This document shows positions 7,935-16,062 of a stretch of 64,000 nt of DNA, piece after piece. Position 1 is the first letter of the stretch. Each line of letters begins with the position of its first letter. Source of the stretch: Spirochaetales bacterium Spiro_05 (GTDB taxonomy: Bacteria; Spirochaetota; Spirochaetia; Sphaerochaetales; Sphaerochaetaceae). The translations under genes were made by a program, and so were the position numbers. The notes beneath the pieces are model-generated. The model saw only the letters and a list, made by a program, of their open reading frames with translations, was not told where the DNA came from and did not search any database. Where the stretch lies: the NCBI GenBank assembly GCA_001603115.1, contig LVBG01000013.1, positions 40,207-104,206 on the forward strand. The letters run 5' to 3'.

Positions 7935-7947
7935 ATACATTTTGTAT
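7935..7947. promoter_or_regulatory. candidate operator in the divergent SBP-gntR intergenic region
   Basis: ATACATTTTGTAT is a perfect 5-bp inverted repeat with a three-base centre, midway between the divergent binding-protein and GntR genes. A short AT-rich palindrome is what a GntR/HutC-type dimer binds. Assignment to this regulator is an inference. Confidence 0.4.
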
Positions 7948-8026
7948 GTTCGGTATTGAACTATCCTCTTTCTCCTCGTATACTACGCCTGATAGCATGG
8001 ATACTTCGGGGAGAGGAAGCCGCCTG

Positions 8027-8800
8027 ATGAATAGGGAACTCGGACAAAATGTACTGGAGAAACGCAAGGATATCCCACTGTACAAGCAGCTGAAAGCTGC
8101 GTTGATGGTATGGATCCAAGAGAGTGAGAACGGGACGTCCTTGCCTACCGAAGAGGAGCTCTGCCGCCAGTTCGGGGTAAGCAGGCAGACGGTTCGCCAG
8201 GCTGTCCTTGAGCTGGTGGATGATGGTCTTGTAACCCGTCGCCCAGGGCAGGGCTCATTTGTCAGGAAGAAGAAGATCAGCCGTGATACCCGCTGGGCTT
8301 TGGAGGATTTCAACCGTGAGATGCGGTTCCATGGTCTTGCACCAGAGACTATCGTGCTCTCCCTTACCTTGGAGAAGAGTCTGGATTTTGTCTCCCGCCA
8401 GCTGAACATCGCCAAACAGGAAGAGGTGGTTGTCATCAGGAGGCAGAGGTTTGTTGATGGGTGGCCGGTGGTTATTCAGCAATCATACCTACCCTCCCGG
8501 TTGTTCCCCGACTTTGCTTCCAAGCAGAAGGATCTGGAAACCCGTTCGCTGCATGCGATCATCGAACAGGACTACCACTATCTGCTTCAAAGTGCCGAAC
8601 GCACAGTAGAGGCAATCCCAGCCCCCACACGGGAGGCAGAGCTTCTGAAGATTGCCCCGGGAAGCCCTGTCCTTTACAGCACCAGTGTATGGAAGATTGA
8701 GGACGAGGTGTGTGTTGAGTTTGTGCTGGAGTGGTACCGCGGGGACCGCAGCCAGTTCAACATCCAGCTGGGAAGAAAGCGGGAATCTGAAGCTCGGTAG
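8027..8800 (+). CDS. GntR-family regulator with UTRA ligand-binding domain (HutC subfamily)
   Basis: About 258 residues. The N-terminal winged helix (IPLYKQLKAALMVWI..., EELCRQFGVSRQTVRQAV, RPGQGSFV) is followed by a UTRA effector domain of chorismate-lyase fold to the end. The track starts at 7895, but GGGGAGAGGAAG lies directly upstream of the ATG at 8027, which gives the normal HutC length. It is divergent from the AfuABC-type importer and is most likely its local regulator. UTRA domains commonly sense sugar phosphates, phosphonates or histidine derivatives, which fits a phosphorylated import substrate. Its end lies 10 bases from the convergent DUF4143 ATPase gene. Confidence 0.88.
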   Translation: MNRELGQNVLEKRKDIPLYKQLKAALMVWIQESENGTSLPTEEELCRQFGVSRQTVRQAVLELVDDGLVTRRPGQGSFVRKKKISRDTRWALEDFNREMRFHGLAPETIVLSLTLEKSLDFVSRQLNIAKQEEVVVIRRQRFVDGWPVVIQQSYLPSRLFPDFASKQKDLETRSLHAIIEQDYHYLLQSAERTVEAIPAPTREAELLKIAPGSPVLYSTSVWKIEDEVCVEFVLEWYRGDRSQFNIQLGRKRESEAR

Positions 8801-8809
8801 CCCCCACTG

Positions 8810-9991
8810 TTACCCAAACAAATCCCCAGCAAGCTCGAATGGAGTGACTCGGTAGCCAGAGAAGGTGCAAGAATCGTGCCCTGCATACATCAGACCGCCT
8901 TGCTCTGTTTCATGCAGGTGTGAAGGATATGCTTTTCTGAATTTCTCCAGTGATGCGAACTGGTCCTTGTGGAACTGCTCACTGCTCTTGATCTCATAGG
9001 GGATCAGCATTCGTTGTTTCTGGTACAAGAGATCGACTTCGAGCCCACTGCTGTTCCGAAAGAAATACAGATTGGGGGGTCGATGCATATTCACCCTTTG
9101 TTTCAAAGCTTCCATCACTATCAAATTTTCAAACAGACTCCCTCGTAAAGGATCACGCATCATCTGATCCTTGGACTCAATACCCAGCAGCATTGAGGCC
9201 ACCCCAGTATCATGGAAATAGACTTTGGGTGTCTTCACGATACTGCTGGTGCGGCTGGGAAACCAGGGAGGCAAGAGATGAATAATATGAGACGATGTCA
9301 AAAGTGATGTCCAACGCTCAACTGTTTGACGAGAAACACCAAGATCATTTGCAAGCGAGGTATAATTCAGGAGACTCCCCACCCTACCAGAGAGCAACAC
9401 AAGGAACTTCTGAAAAACCAATTCATCCTGAATTGCAGTAACCATCTTGATATCACGTTGTACATAGGTTGCCACATATCCAGCGTAGTAATCGAATACA
9501 CGGCTTGTCTGTGTCTGATACACTCTGGGCATGAAACCACGTAAAAGTTGACTATCACGATCAAGAATTGGCTCACCTGCTTCCCGAAGTTCAGCAAGCG
9601 ATAGGGGAAGCACGGTAAAAATGGCAGTTCTTCCTGCAAGGCTTTGTGCTACGATTCCGCCACTTTGCATCTCCTGACTGCCAGTCAGAATGAACTGCCC
9701 ACTCTCTTGGGCGTGTTCATCCACAAGTACCTGGATTTTGCTCAATACCTCGGGAACGTGTTGTACTTCATCAATAATGAGATGAGTACCATACTGATGG
9801 AAAAACCCATTGAGATCTTCAGATGCAAATAATCGGGTTTGGGGATCCTCAAGATTTACATACGTATACGAAGGAAACAAATGCTTTGCCATGGTGGTTT
9901 TACCCGATTGTCTTGGCCCTACCAACGTAATGACAGGATACTCCTGCACCAATTCCACGATATGAGGTTCCAAGGCCCTATGTATGTACAT
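8810..9991 (-). CDS. AAA_14/DUF4143 family ATPase (copy 1)
   Basis: About 393 residues. The P-loop is GPRQSGKTT at about 25-33, Walker B LIIDEVQHVP at about 71-80, and a sensor-like stretch FILTGSQEM follows. The C-terminal DUF4143 part includes a winged-helix-like segment (LANDLGVSRQTVERW) and a nuclease-like end (SSGLEVDLLYQK... IPYEIKSS). The cellular role of this widespread, sporadic family is unknown. The start at 9991 (MYIHRALE) follows AAGGAAG. It is lower in GC than the flanking operons and is the first of three related genes in the window; the others are at 27013 and 43287. A hairpin lies 39 bases upstream of the start. Confidence 0.85.
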   Translation of the reverse strand: MYIHRALEPHIVELVQEYPVITLVGPRQSGKTTMAKHLFPSYTYVNLEDPQTRLFASEDLNGFFHQYGTHLIIDEVQHVPEVLSKIQVLVDEHAQESGQFILTGSQEMQSGGIVAQSLAGRTAIFTVLPLSLAELREAGEPILDRDSQLLRGFMPRVYQTQTSRVFDYYAGYVATYVQRDIKMVTAIQDELVFQKFLVLLSGRVGSLLNYTSLANDLGVSRQTVERWTSLLTSSHIIHLLPPWFPSRTSSIVKTPKVYFHDTGVASMLLGIESKDQMMRDPLRGSLFENLIVMEALKQRVNMHRPPNLYFFRNSSGLEVDLLYQKQRMLIPYEIKSSEQFHKDQFASLEKFRKAYPSHLHETEQGGLMYAGHDSCTFSGYRVTPFELAGDLFG

Positions 9992-10029
9992 GACGTTACT
10001 TCCTTGTACATGAAAGTATACACCAGATA

Positions 10030-10063
10030 CCGGAGATTGCAATACGCGTCATACAATCTCCGG
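10030..10063. repeat. hairpin repeat, left copy (CCGGAGATTG...CAATCTCCGG)
   Basis: A perfect 10-bp inverted repeat with a 14-base loop, followed rightward by CATTTCCTTTTT. The same arms recur at 11581-11606, so the AAA gene 10240-11580 lies between two copies. This copy sits in the divergent intergenic space, where a terminator is not expected, and falls in the 5' leader of the DUF4143 gene. Confidence 0.65.
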
Positions 10064-10239
10064 CATTTCCTTTTTATAAAGCACAGCCTCCTTCCATTCA
10101 CACTCATGGTCCATAGTGAAAACCATATGCTCCTATAGACACTTTGTGCAGATTTTTGGTTGCATACTTACCGATAATGCATGATAATTAGTAATATAAA
10201 GGCATTTTTAAACACTTTATTGTTCAAAAGGCGGTTTTT

Positions 10240-11580
10240 ATGCTTCTAGATTTTTCAGTTACCAACTACAAGGTATTCAAAGAAACAGCGCAATTAAACC
10301 TAAGTGCTTCAAACTACGACAAAGCGACACATGAGCAAAGCAATGTGTACGTTGATCAGGACAAAAGTCTGAGAATCCTCAGGTCAGCGGTTGTCTACGG
10401 AGCCAATGCATCGGGGAAAACCAAACTGTTTGAATCCTTGGCATTTCTCAAACGTTTTGTTCTCGAGTCTTCCAAGGAGAGCCAGCAAGGAACAACTATC
10501 GATATCCAACCATTTCTGCTCTCCGAAACTACTAAAGAGGCACCAACAGAATTGGAAATTGTATTTCTCCATGCAGGAAGTGTGTATAGGTATGGTTTTG
10601 AGGTTACCAGAACAGCAGTTCTTGCTGAATGGCTCTTCATGAAACCAAAGTCTCACGAAATCCAGATTTTCTATCGTGATACGGTAGAGAACACATTGGA
10701 AACCCACGCAAAGCTTTTCAGAAAAGGAAGCTTGCTTCAAGAGGAAAACTTGGTGCGGAGTAATGCCCTTATGCTTTCAGTTGCAGCCCAATTCAACGAT
10801 GAACTGTGCAGCAAGGTAGTGACCTGGTTCGCAGAACAGCTTACCGTGGTCTCCAGTATTGCTGAGGACAGGTACAAGGGATACACCATGATGAAAAATG
10901 ATCAGGAGCATTTTCATCAGAAGCTTATGCATCTTATGAATGTCGCTGATTTTTCCATCCAGGATATTCGTTCAAAGGTTCTCGAGCCGGAGTCGCTCTC
11001 TGAGGATATGCCTGCTGAGATAAAGGAGCGTATCCTCCATATGCTTGTACATGAACATGCAAAAATCTACGATACGTGCGAAACCATTCATCATGTGTAC
11101 GACCAGCATAATCACATCGCAGGTTCAACCAACTTCTCCTTGGATAAAGATGAGTCCCATGGAACCCAGCGATTCTTCTATCTTGCAGGCCCGATCCTTG
11201 ATACGCTTGAGTATGGAAAAACCCTTTTCATTGATGAATTCGATGCCCGACTACATCCCATTCTAGTCCTTCAATTATTCTCGCTATTTAATAACCCTGC
11301 CATCAACACGAAGGGAGCCCAGCTGGTCATTACCACACAAAATTCCATTCTCTTGCAGTCAGGCGTATTACGCAAAGATCAGATTTGGTTTGTGGAGAAA
11401 GACAGATTTGAAGCTGCTCACCTCTACAGCCTTGCTGATTTCAAATCTACGCTGGCACGAAAGCGTGACAACTATGAGGATAACTACCTGCGTGGCAAAT
11501 ATGGGGCAATTCCCTCGGTGAACTTGGCACAATCCTTTGGGGAAGAAGCAGGCAAGCACACTTCTTCAGAGAGTTCCTAA
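10240..11580 (+). CDS. AAA family ATP-binding protein (COG1106/AbiLii-like)
   Basis: A 446-residue SMC/ABC-like ATPase with an N-terminal LDFSVTNYKVFKETAQLNLS strand pattern, Walker A GANASGKT at about 54-61, and late Walker B and signature elements (TLFIDEFDARLHP, LVITTQNSILLQ). This is the COG1106 type seen in abortive-infection (AbiL) and RloB-linked pairs. The usual RloB-like partner is absent here: the next gene is convergent and unrelated. Upstream AT-rich DNA has TTGCAT and TAATAT promoter-like boxes. It is lower in GC than its surroundings and bracketed by two matching hairpins, suggesting it arrived as a cassette. A defence role is an inference from the family. Confidence 0.75.
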   Translation: MLLDFSVTNYKVFKETAQLNLSASNYDKATHEQSNVYVDQDKSLRILRSAVVYGANASGKTKLFESLAFLKRFVLESSKESQQGTTIDIQPFLLSETTKEAPTELEIVFLHAGSVYRYGFEVTRTAVLAEWLFMKPKSHEIQIFYRDTVENTLETHAKLFRKGSLLQEENLVRSNALMLSVAAQFNDELCSKVVTWFAEQLTVVSSIAEDRYKGYTMMKNDQEHFHQKLMHLMNVADFSIQDIRSKVLEPESLSEDMPAEIKERILHMLVHEHAKIYDTCETIHHVYDQHNHIAGSTNFSLDKDESHGTQRFFYLAGPILDTLEYGKTLFIDEFDARLHPILVLQLFSLFNNPAINTKGAQLVITTQNSILLQSGVLRKDQIWFVEKDRFEAAHLYSLADFKSTLARKRDNYEDNYLRGKYGAIPSVNLAQSFGEEAGKHTSSESS

Positions 11581-11606
11581 CCGGAGATTGCACTACCAAT
11601 CTCCGG
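11581..11606. terminator. bidirectional terminator hairpin, right copy of the 10-bp repeat
   Basis: CCGGAGATTG, loop CACTAC, CAATCTCCGG. It begins at the base after the AAA gene's stop and ends 11 bases before the stop of the convergent FG-GAP-like gene. The arms are identical to those at 10030-10063; only the loop differs. Confidence 0.7.
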
Positions 11607-11617
11607 AATACTATTCT

Positions 11618-13627
11618 TTACACAAACCTTGGGAAGCAGAACTCACCCCGGTAATTGGAAGCATTGTAGAGCGGGTACTTGATCGGAAGGTAGGTCTGCT
11701 CACGCTTGGGTTGCTCACAGTCCTGGGTGTAGACCCACAGCTCGTGCCGGTCCCAGACAACCACCTCATCACGCTCATCACCACAGACATCCAAAACCTC
11801 ACAGCAGAGGGTGGGATGACCGTCCTCAGGGAACGGGACCACAATGTCCCCCTCGCCGTCCATCAGCCCGCCTTCGCGCGGATCGGTACTGAGCAGGACC
11901 AGATCCCGTCCTGTTCCCTCCCAGTTCACCGGAGCAATGACCGCCCCGTTTGAGCGAAGCTCGCGAAGCCACAGCTGCTCACCCTTGCAATCGTGCATAT
12001 AGACAATTCCCTGGCTACCCCAGTAGGTGGTGGTACAGATCTGAAGCCCCCTTTGGTCGGGAAGGTAGTTGCCCACACTGATACGCTGGCCATGCCCGTT
12101 GATCGTGCGCCTCAGGATGGTGCCGTCGCTGCGCAGCAGCATGAACCCCTCCCAGCCCGAGACGATGGCCAGCAGCTCATCCTCATCCGGATCGATCGGG
12201 CCGATGACAATCTCATCGGTATGGTCGATGGAGATGGGAAGTTCCCAGACCAGATTTCCCTCGCTGTCGATCATATTGTAACAGCTGAAGATCTCATCCT
12301 TGCCATCCTTGTTGAAGTCCCAGGCATAGGGAAAGTGGCCGGTATTGTTGTGGGTGAACTGCCACAGGAGGTTGAACTGGTTGTCATAGATCCACAGTCG
12401 TGCATACCGGTCCTTGATCAGCAGATCGCTCGGCCTCTCCTTGCCGCTGACATTCACGATCCTGATCGCATCCACATTCAACCGCTCGAAGGCATGATGG
12501 CCGAACTCCACCCCGCACAGATCATCTGCTTTCTCCAGGTTCAGCGGAGTATCCATCTGCTGCTTGATTTTCCCGGTCTCCCCATCAAGGATGAAGATCT
12601 TGAAATCCCAGCTGGCGATGACCTCGTCAAACCCATCCCCGTCGATGTCGTAAATCTGGAAGGGAAGATCGGTAGTGAGCTGCTCAACCTCCTCGTCATC
12701 GCGAGGCTCTCCCAGCTGCCAGAGCACCTTCCCCGTCTCAAGGCTGACGGCAGTCAGGCAGCTGATCACCGGATAGCGGTCCTTGTACACCCGTCTCTGG
12801 TTCTGGGCCATGACGAAGAACAGCTCTTCCGTTCCCCCGAGGTGGCCGAAGCGGATCTGCCTTCCCGCTCCAAAGTCCTTGAGGTCGATGGTGCGCGCAA
12901 GGCGCATCTTCGGCACTGCTTCCTGTTTCTTTGCAATGCGCTGTTGCTGCTGCTGTTTCAGATCGGCCAACCGCTGTACCTCATAGCTGGTGGCACGCAC
13001 CACGAGCGAAGCATATTGGGTGGGCATGCAGCCGCAGAGGGCGATGCACCCATTTCCATAGCGCTTGTCCAACAAGGAGAGCACCTCTTTTCCTTTGTAC
13101 TCCACCCGTATCGCAGTTCCTTGCACGGAGACAGTCACCTGCTGCACCTCATCGGTCGACCACGGGAGGGCAACCTGCTTGAGGGTGATGCGCTCCAACT
13201 GTTCGATTCGCTGCACCTCCAGCCCCTCTCTGGTGAAGAAGAGCCCATAGTGGTGCAGGCTGGACTGGTAGCGGAACAGGATGCCGCTGAACAGGTCCTT
13301 GGAAAGCGGACGAAAAGAGGCTTCCAAGCAATAATCCTGCCAATCAACATCCCCACTGACCAAGGTGGGCAGCGTCCCCTTCTCAACCGGCTCCTGGATG
13401 CGGGAGAGTTCCATCCGATGGCTGCCGTCCAGAAGCGGGTTGGTCACCAGCCAGGTAGGACCCTTGTAGGCGTAGTTTACGACGGGGTCGTACCAGATGC
13501 CAGTGTACCCGGGATTAGGATAACAGTGGTACTCTCCCATGGCAGAGTGCTCCCGGTCGTACGGGAATGGGCCGAGGGGAAAGGAGGAAAAATCCTCTTG
13601 AAACAAGATATGTTCGTACACAAGCAA
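11618..13627 (-). CDS. cytosolic two-domain protein: LamG/DUF1080-like N-terminus plus FG-GAP/VCBS-like beta-propeller
   Basis: 669 residues without a signal peptide or membrane segment. The first 220 residues look like a concanavalin-type beta-sandwich (DFSSFPLGPFP, WQDYCLEASFRPLSKDLFSGILFRYQ). A Gln/Lys-rich linker follows (LADLKQQQQQRIAKKQEA). The rest has repeated blade-like units with Asp-rich, Ca-binding-like loops DIDGDGFDE and DFNKDGKDE. The closing PLYNASNYRGEFCFP recalls rhamnogalacturonan-lyase (PL11) ends, but I cannot assign an enzyme. It follows the Gfo/Idh gene by 15 bases, downstream of the AraC regulator. Its place suggests glycan handling; the cytosolic location is odd for this architecture. 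Confidence 0.6.
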   Translation of the reverse strand: MLVYEHILFQEDFSSFPLGPFPYDREHSAMGEYHCYPNPGYTGIWYDPVVNYAYKGPTWLVTNPLLDGSHRMELSRIQEPVEKGTLPTLVSGDVDWQDYCLEASFRPLSKDLFSGILFRYQSSLHHYGLFFTREGLEVQRIEQLERITLKQVALPWSTDEVQQVTVSVQGTAIRVEYKGKEVLSLLDKRYGNGCIALCGCMPTQYASLVVRATSYEVQRLADLKQQQQQRIAKKQEAVPKMRLARTIDLKDFGAGRQIRFGHLGGTEELFFVMAQNQRRVYKDRYPVISCLTAVSLETGKVLWQLGEPRDDEEVEQLTTDLPFQIYDIDGDGFDEVIASWDFKIFILDGETGKIKQQMDTPLNLEKADDLCGVEFGHHAFERLNVDAIRIVNVSGKERPSDLLIKDRYARLWIYDNQFNLLWQFTHNNTGHFPYAWDFNKDGKDEIFSCYNMIDSEGNLVWELPISIDHTDEIVIGPIDPDEDELLAIVSGWEGFMLLRSDGTILRRTINGHGQRISVGNYLPDQRGLQICTTTYWGSQGIVYMHDCKGEQLWLRELRSNGAVIAPVNWEGTGRDLVLLSTDPREGGLMDGEGDIVVPFPEDGHPTLCCEVLDVCGDERDEVVVWDRHELWVYTQDCEQPKREQTYLPIKYPLYNASNYRGEFCFPRFV

Positions 13628-13642
13628 CTCCTTGGGGCGGTA

Positions 13643-14932
13643 CTACCAGGTGAGCAGGGAATCGACATCGACAGGAAGCGAGCTGGCGATCGACTTGTTC
13701 GCCGCAATTCCGGTCAGGATGGAACGCAGCCCATCGGTATGGTCAGCTTTCCGCTTCAGCGGATCGAAGGGAGGATCGGAGAGGAAGATGTCATCGAGCA
13801 TGGCCGGGTCTCCCCCGCCATGTCCTCCGCTCTTCGTCTCTATCTCCACCTCGTAAGGGGTGTCGAGCAACGGGCAGACGCGGATCTTGTGATACACCGT
13901 CGCCCCTTCATCGCACATCTTTCCCCCGGCATTGATGTAGGGTTTCTCCAGAGCTGAGTACTCGATGCGGCCCTTGCTGCCGTTGATCGCCACATTGAAG
14001 CCTTCCCACGGAAGGTAGGTATTGAGACTGTAGCTCATCATCGCCCCGCTCTTGTACTTGACCAGGACAGACATCGTATCCTCGATGCTGATATCATCGC
14101 TGAAGACCGAGCGGTCGCGGATGTAGCCGCTCTCCTCTTCTGCATCAAGATAGAGCCCTTTGAGGGTGGGATTGCTCTCCAGGTCGATGGCAAAGGGATC
14201 GCCCTTGGCTTTCTCGCTGCCATGGCAGCGGTAGTAGAAATCGGATACCCCGCGCTTCTCTGCAGCAGCCTGCCCGTAGAAGTTCAGCGCCCCGAAGGCG
14301 AATACCGTTTTGGGCTGGGTATCGAGCCAGAAATTGACCAGGTCGAAGTGGTGGGTCGACTTATGGACCAGAAGGCCACCGCTGTTGAGCTTGTTGCGGT
14401 GCCAGCGACGATAGTAGTCAGCACCATGCTGGGTGTTGAGCAACCACTCGAAGTGCACCGAGAAGACCGACCCGATGACCCCATCGGCAATGAGGGCGCG
14501 GATCTTGGTGTGATGCGGGGCATAGCGGTAGTTGAACGCCACCCTGATGCTCCTGCCTGTGCGCTTCTGTGCATCAAGGATGGCCTGGGCCTTCTCGCTG
14601 TCGATGGTGATGGGCTTCTCGCAGATGACATCACAGCCCATCTCCATCGCCTTGATGATGTACTGGTCATGGGTTCGGTCGACGGTGGTGACAATGACGA
14701 CCTCAGGCTTGGTTTCCTCGATCATCTGGGCAAATTCGCTGCTGTGGTAGGTGGGAACAGGCGGATGAGCGCACTGCGTGGCAAGGATGGTGTTGGCATA
14801 CTCCATCCGCTTGCGGCTCATGTCGCAGAAGGCCACCAGGCTGCTGCTCTCTTGATATCGTGTGGCGATCGCCTCGTAGAACATCCGGGCCCGACCACCG
14901 GTCCCGACCTGGGCATACCGCTTCTTTTCCAT
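13643..14932 (-). CDS. Gfo/Idh/MocA-family oxidoreductase
   Basis: A 429-residue NAD(P)-dependent dehydrogenase. It has an N-terminal Rossmann fold with GTGGRA at about 10-15, the family Glu-Lys-Pro motif in CEKPITID near residue 105, and a C-terminal alpha/beta domain with HKSTHHFDLVNFWL near 205. Members oxidise sugars, inositols or sugar acids at a hydroxyl group. It lies between the AraC gene (about 100 bases upstream) and the FG-GAP-like gene (15 bases downstream) on the same strand, probably one operon divergent from the LplABC/GH3 operon. A role in processing the imported oligosaccharide or its sugar is likely but unproven. Confidence 0.9.
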   Translation of the reverse strand: MEKKRYAQVGTGGRARMFYEAIATRYQESSSLVAFCDMSRKRMEYANTILATQCAHPPVPTYHSSEFAQMIEETKPEVVIVTTVDRTHDQYIIKAMEMGCDVICEKPITIDSEKAQAILDAQKRTGRSIRVAFNYRYAPHHTKIRALIADGVIGSVFSVHFEWLLNTQHGADYYRRWHRNKLNSGGLLVHKSTHHFDLVNFWLDTQPKTVFAFGALNFYGQAAAEKRGVSDFYYRCHGSEKAKGDPFAIDLESNPTLKGLYLDAEEESGYIRDRSVFSDDISIEDTMSVLVKYKSGAMMSYSLNTYLPWEGFNVAINGSKGRIEYSALEKPYINAGGKMCDEGATVYHKIRVCPLLDTPYEVEIETKSGGHGGGDPAMLDDIFLSDPPFDPLKRKADHTDGLRSILTGIAANKSIASSLPVDVDSLLTW

Positions 14933-15033
14933 GGTTCATACTCCCATTCATTCGCTGTTTGCACAGAAGTATACGCCCAAACCAAGCAGTTGTCGTTGGC
15001 AGAAATCCAAAGGAGTTTATCCTTTTTCGTAGG

Positions 15034-15870
15034 TTAATAGTCGGTACGAGTAGTATGCCGAACCTTGGCGATATACTCCGAAGGGGAGATGCCCCCATGC
15101 ATCTTGAAGAACCGGGAGAAGTACTGCAGGTTCTCAAAGCCGAGGCGCCAGCCTACCTCGCTGAGGGAGAGCTCGGTGTTCTGGATCAGGGAGAGGGAGT
15201 GCTCGAACTTCACCAAGTTGATGTACTTGATCGCAGACAAGCCGGTCTGCTTCTTGATCACCCGGTAGAGGTAGTCCTGGTTGTAGCCGCACTCCTGGGC
15301 CATCTGCTGGAGGCTGAAGGAAGACCCCAGGTGGGTGTTGATGTAGGAGTCGACCATCTCCAAGACCTCGCTCTTGGTCCCCAGAGAACTTCCGCGCAGC
15401 TGGTGGATGGGGTTCGACTCATACAAGGGGAGGGAGTGCTCAAGGCAGAGACGGTTCATGGAAAGCAGGCACTCGGCCAAGAGCGCGGATGACATCGCCT
15501 TGTAGTGCAGGGCTTTGCGCTGGCCTTCCAGTACAATCCTGCTCAAGAGGCTGTAGATCAGGTTCTCCCGGTCGCTGAACTTGGTCTCGATGTCCAGGAG
15601 GACCTCCTGCAGGTAGGGATCGCCGGCGGTGAACTTCACCTCCAGCATCTTCACCCCCTCCTTGCTCGTGGCCTTGAAGGCATGATAGCGACCTCTGCGG
15701 CAGAAGACGATGTCCCCGCTCTGCAGCTCGTAGGGAACCCCATCGAAGTAGTTGCAGGCATTTCCGGCGATCACGAGCTGGACCTGGTAGTCATCCTGGT
15801 GGTAGTGCTCCTCCTTGCCTGTCCCCAGCTTGTAGAAGAACCGTCCTGATGAGGTGATGCGTACGTCCAT
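15034..15870 (-). CDS. AraC-family transcriptional regulator
   Basis: 278 residues. The N-terminal cupin-type sensing domain includes HHQDDYQVQLVIAGNACNYFDG and SGDIVFCRRGRYHAF. The C-terminal double helix-turn-helix carries the AraC signature (LGFENLQYFSRFFKMHGGISPSEY). Members of this layout sense a sugar and activate a nearby transport operon. It is divergent from the binding-protein/GH3/permease operon starting at 16063, its probable target. It is followed on the same strand by the Gfo/Idh and FG-GAP-like genes, which it may also control. Confidence 0.9.
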   Translation of the reverse strand: MDVRITSSGRFFYKLGTGKEEHYHQDDYQVQLVIAGNACNYFDGVPYELQSGDIVFCRRGRYHAFKATSKEGVKMLEVKFTAGDPYLQEVLLDIETKFSDRENLIYSLLSRIVLEGQRKALHYKAMSSALLAECLLSMNRLCLEHSLPLYESNPIHQLRGSSLGTKSEVLEMVDSYINTHLGSSFSLQQMAQECGYNQDYLYRVIKKQTGLSAIKYINLVKFEHSLSLIQNTELSLSEVGWRLGFENLQYFSRFFKMHGGISPSEYIAKVRHTTRTDY

Positions 15871-16062
15871 GGCCTGCTGTGCTCCCTTGTACAGGATGAG
15901 TGATTCCTATATCCTGCCTCCTATCATCCTATAAAAGAAGGGGAGAAGAGAACAAGTCCGTATCTACGAAAAAGTATAACTATTTTTCCCTTTCTGCTAA
16001 CGACGGGAGAAATATGCCCTCCTATACTACCAACAACCAACATCCACATGAGGAGGATTATC
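15871..16062. promoter_or_regulatory. divergent control region between araC-type gene and LplABC/GH3 operon
   Basis: 192 bases without a gene. A TATACT box at 16024-16029 lies about 35 bases before the binding-protein start, but no good -35 box sits 17 bases upstream of it, as expected for an activator-dependent promoter. A strong AGGAGG precedes the start codon. I found no clear operator palindrome. The small ORFs on both strands here are spurious. Confidence 0.4.

Noticed and set aside
11993-13957. 654-codon plus-strand ORF
   Set aside because: Antisense of the FG-GAP-like and Gfo/Idh genes; composition is that of a GC-biased shadow frame with no motifs.
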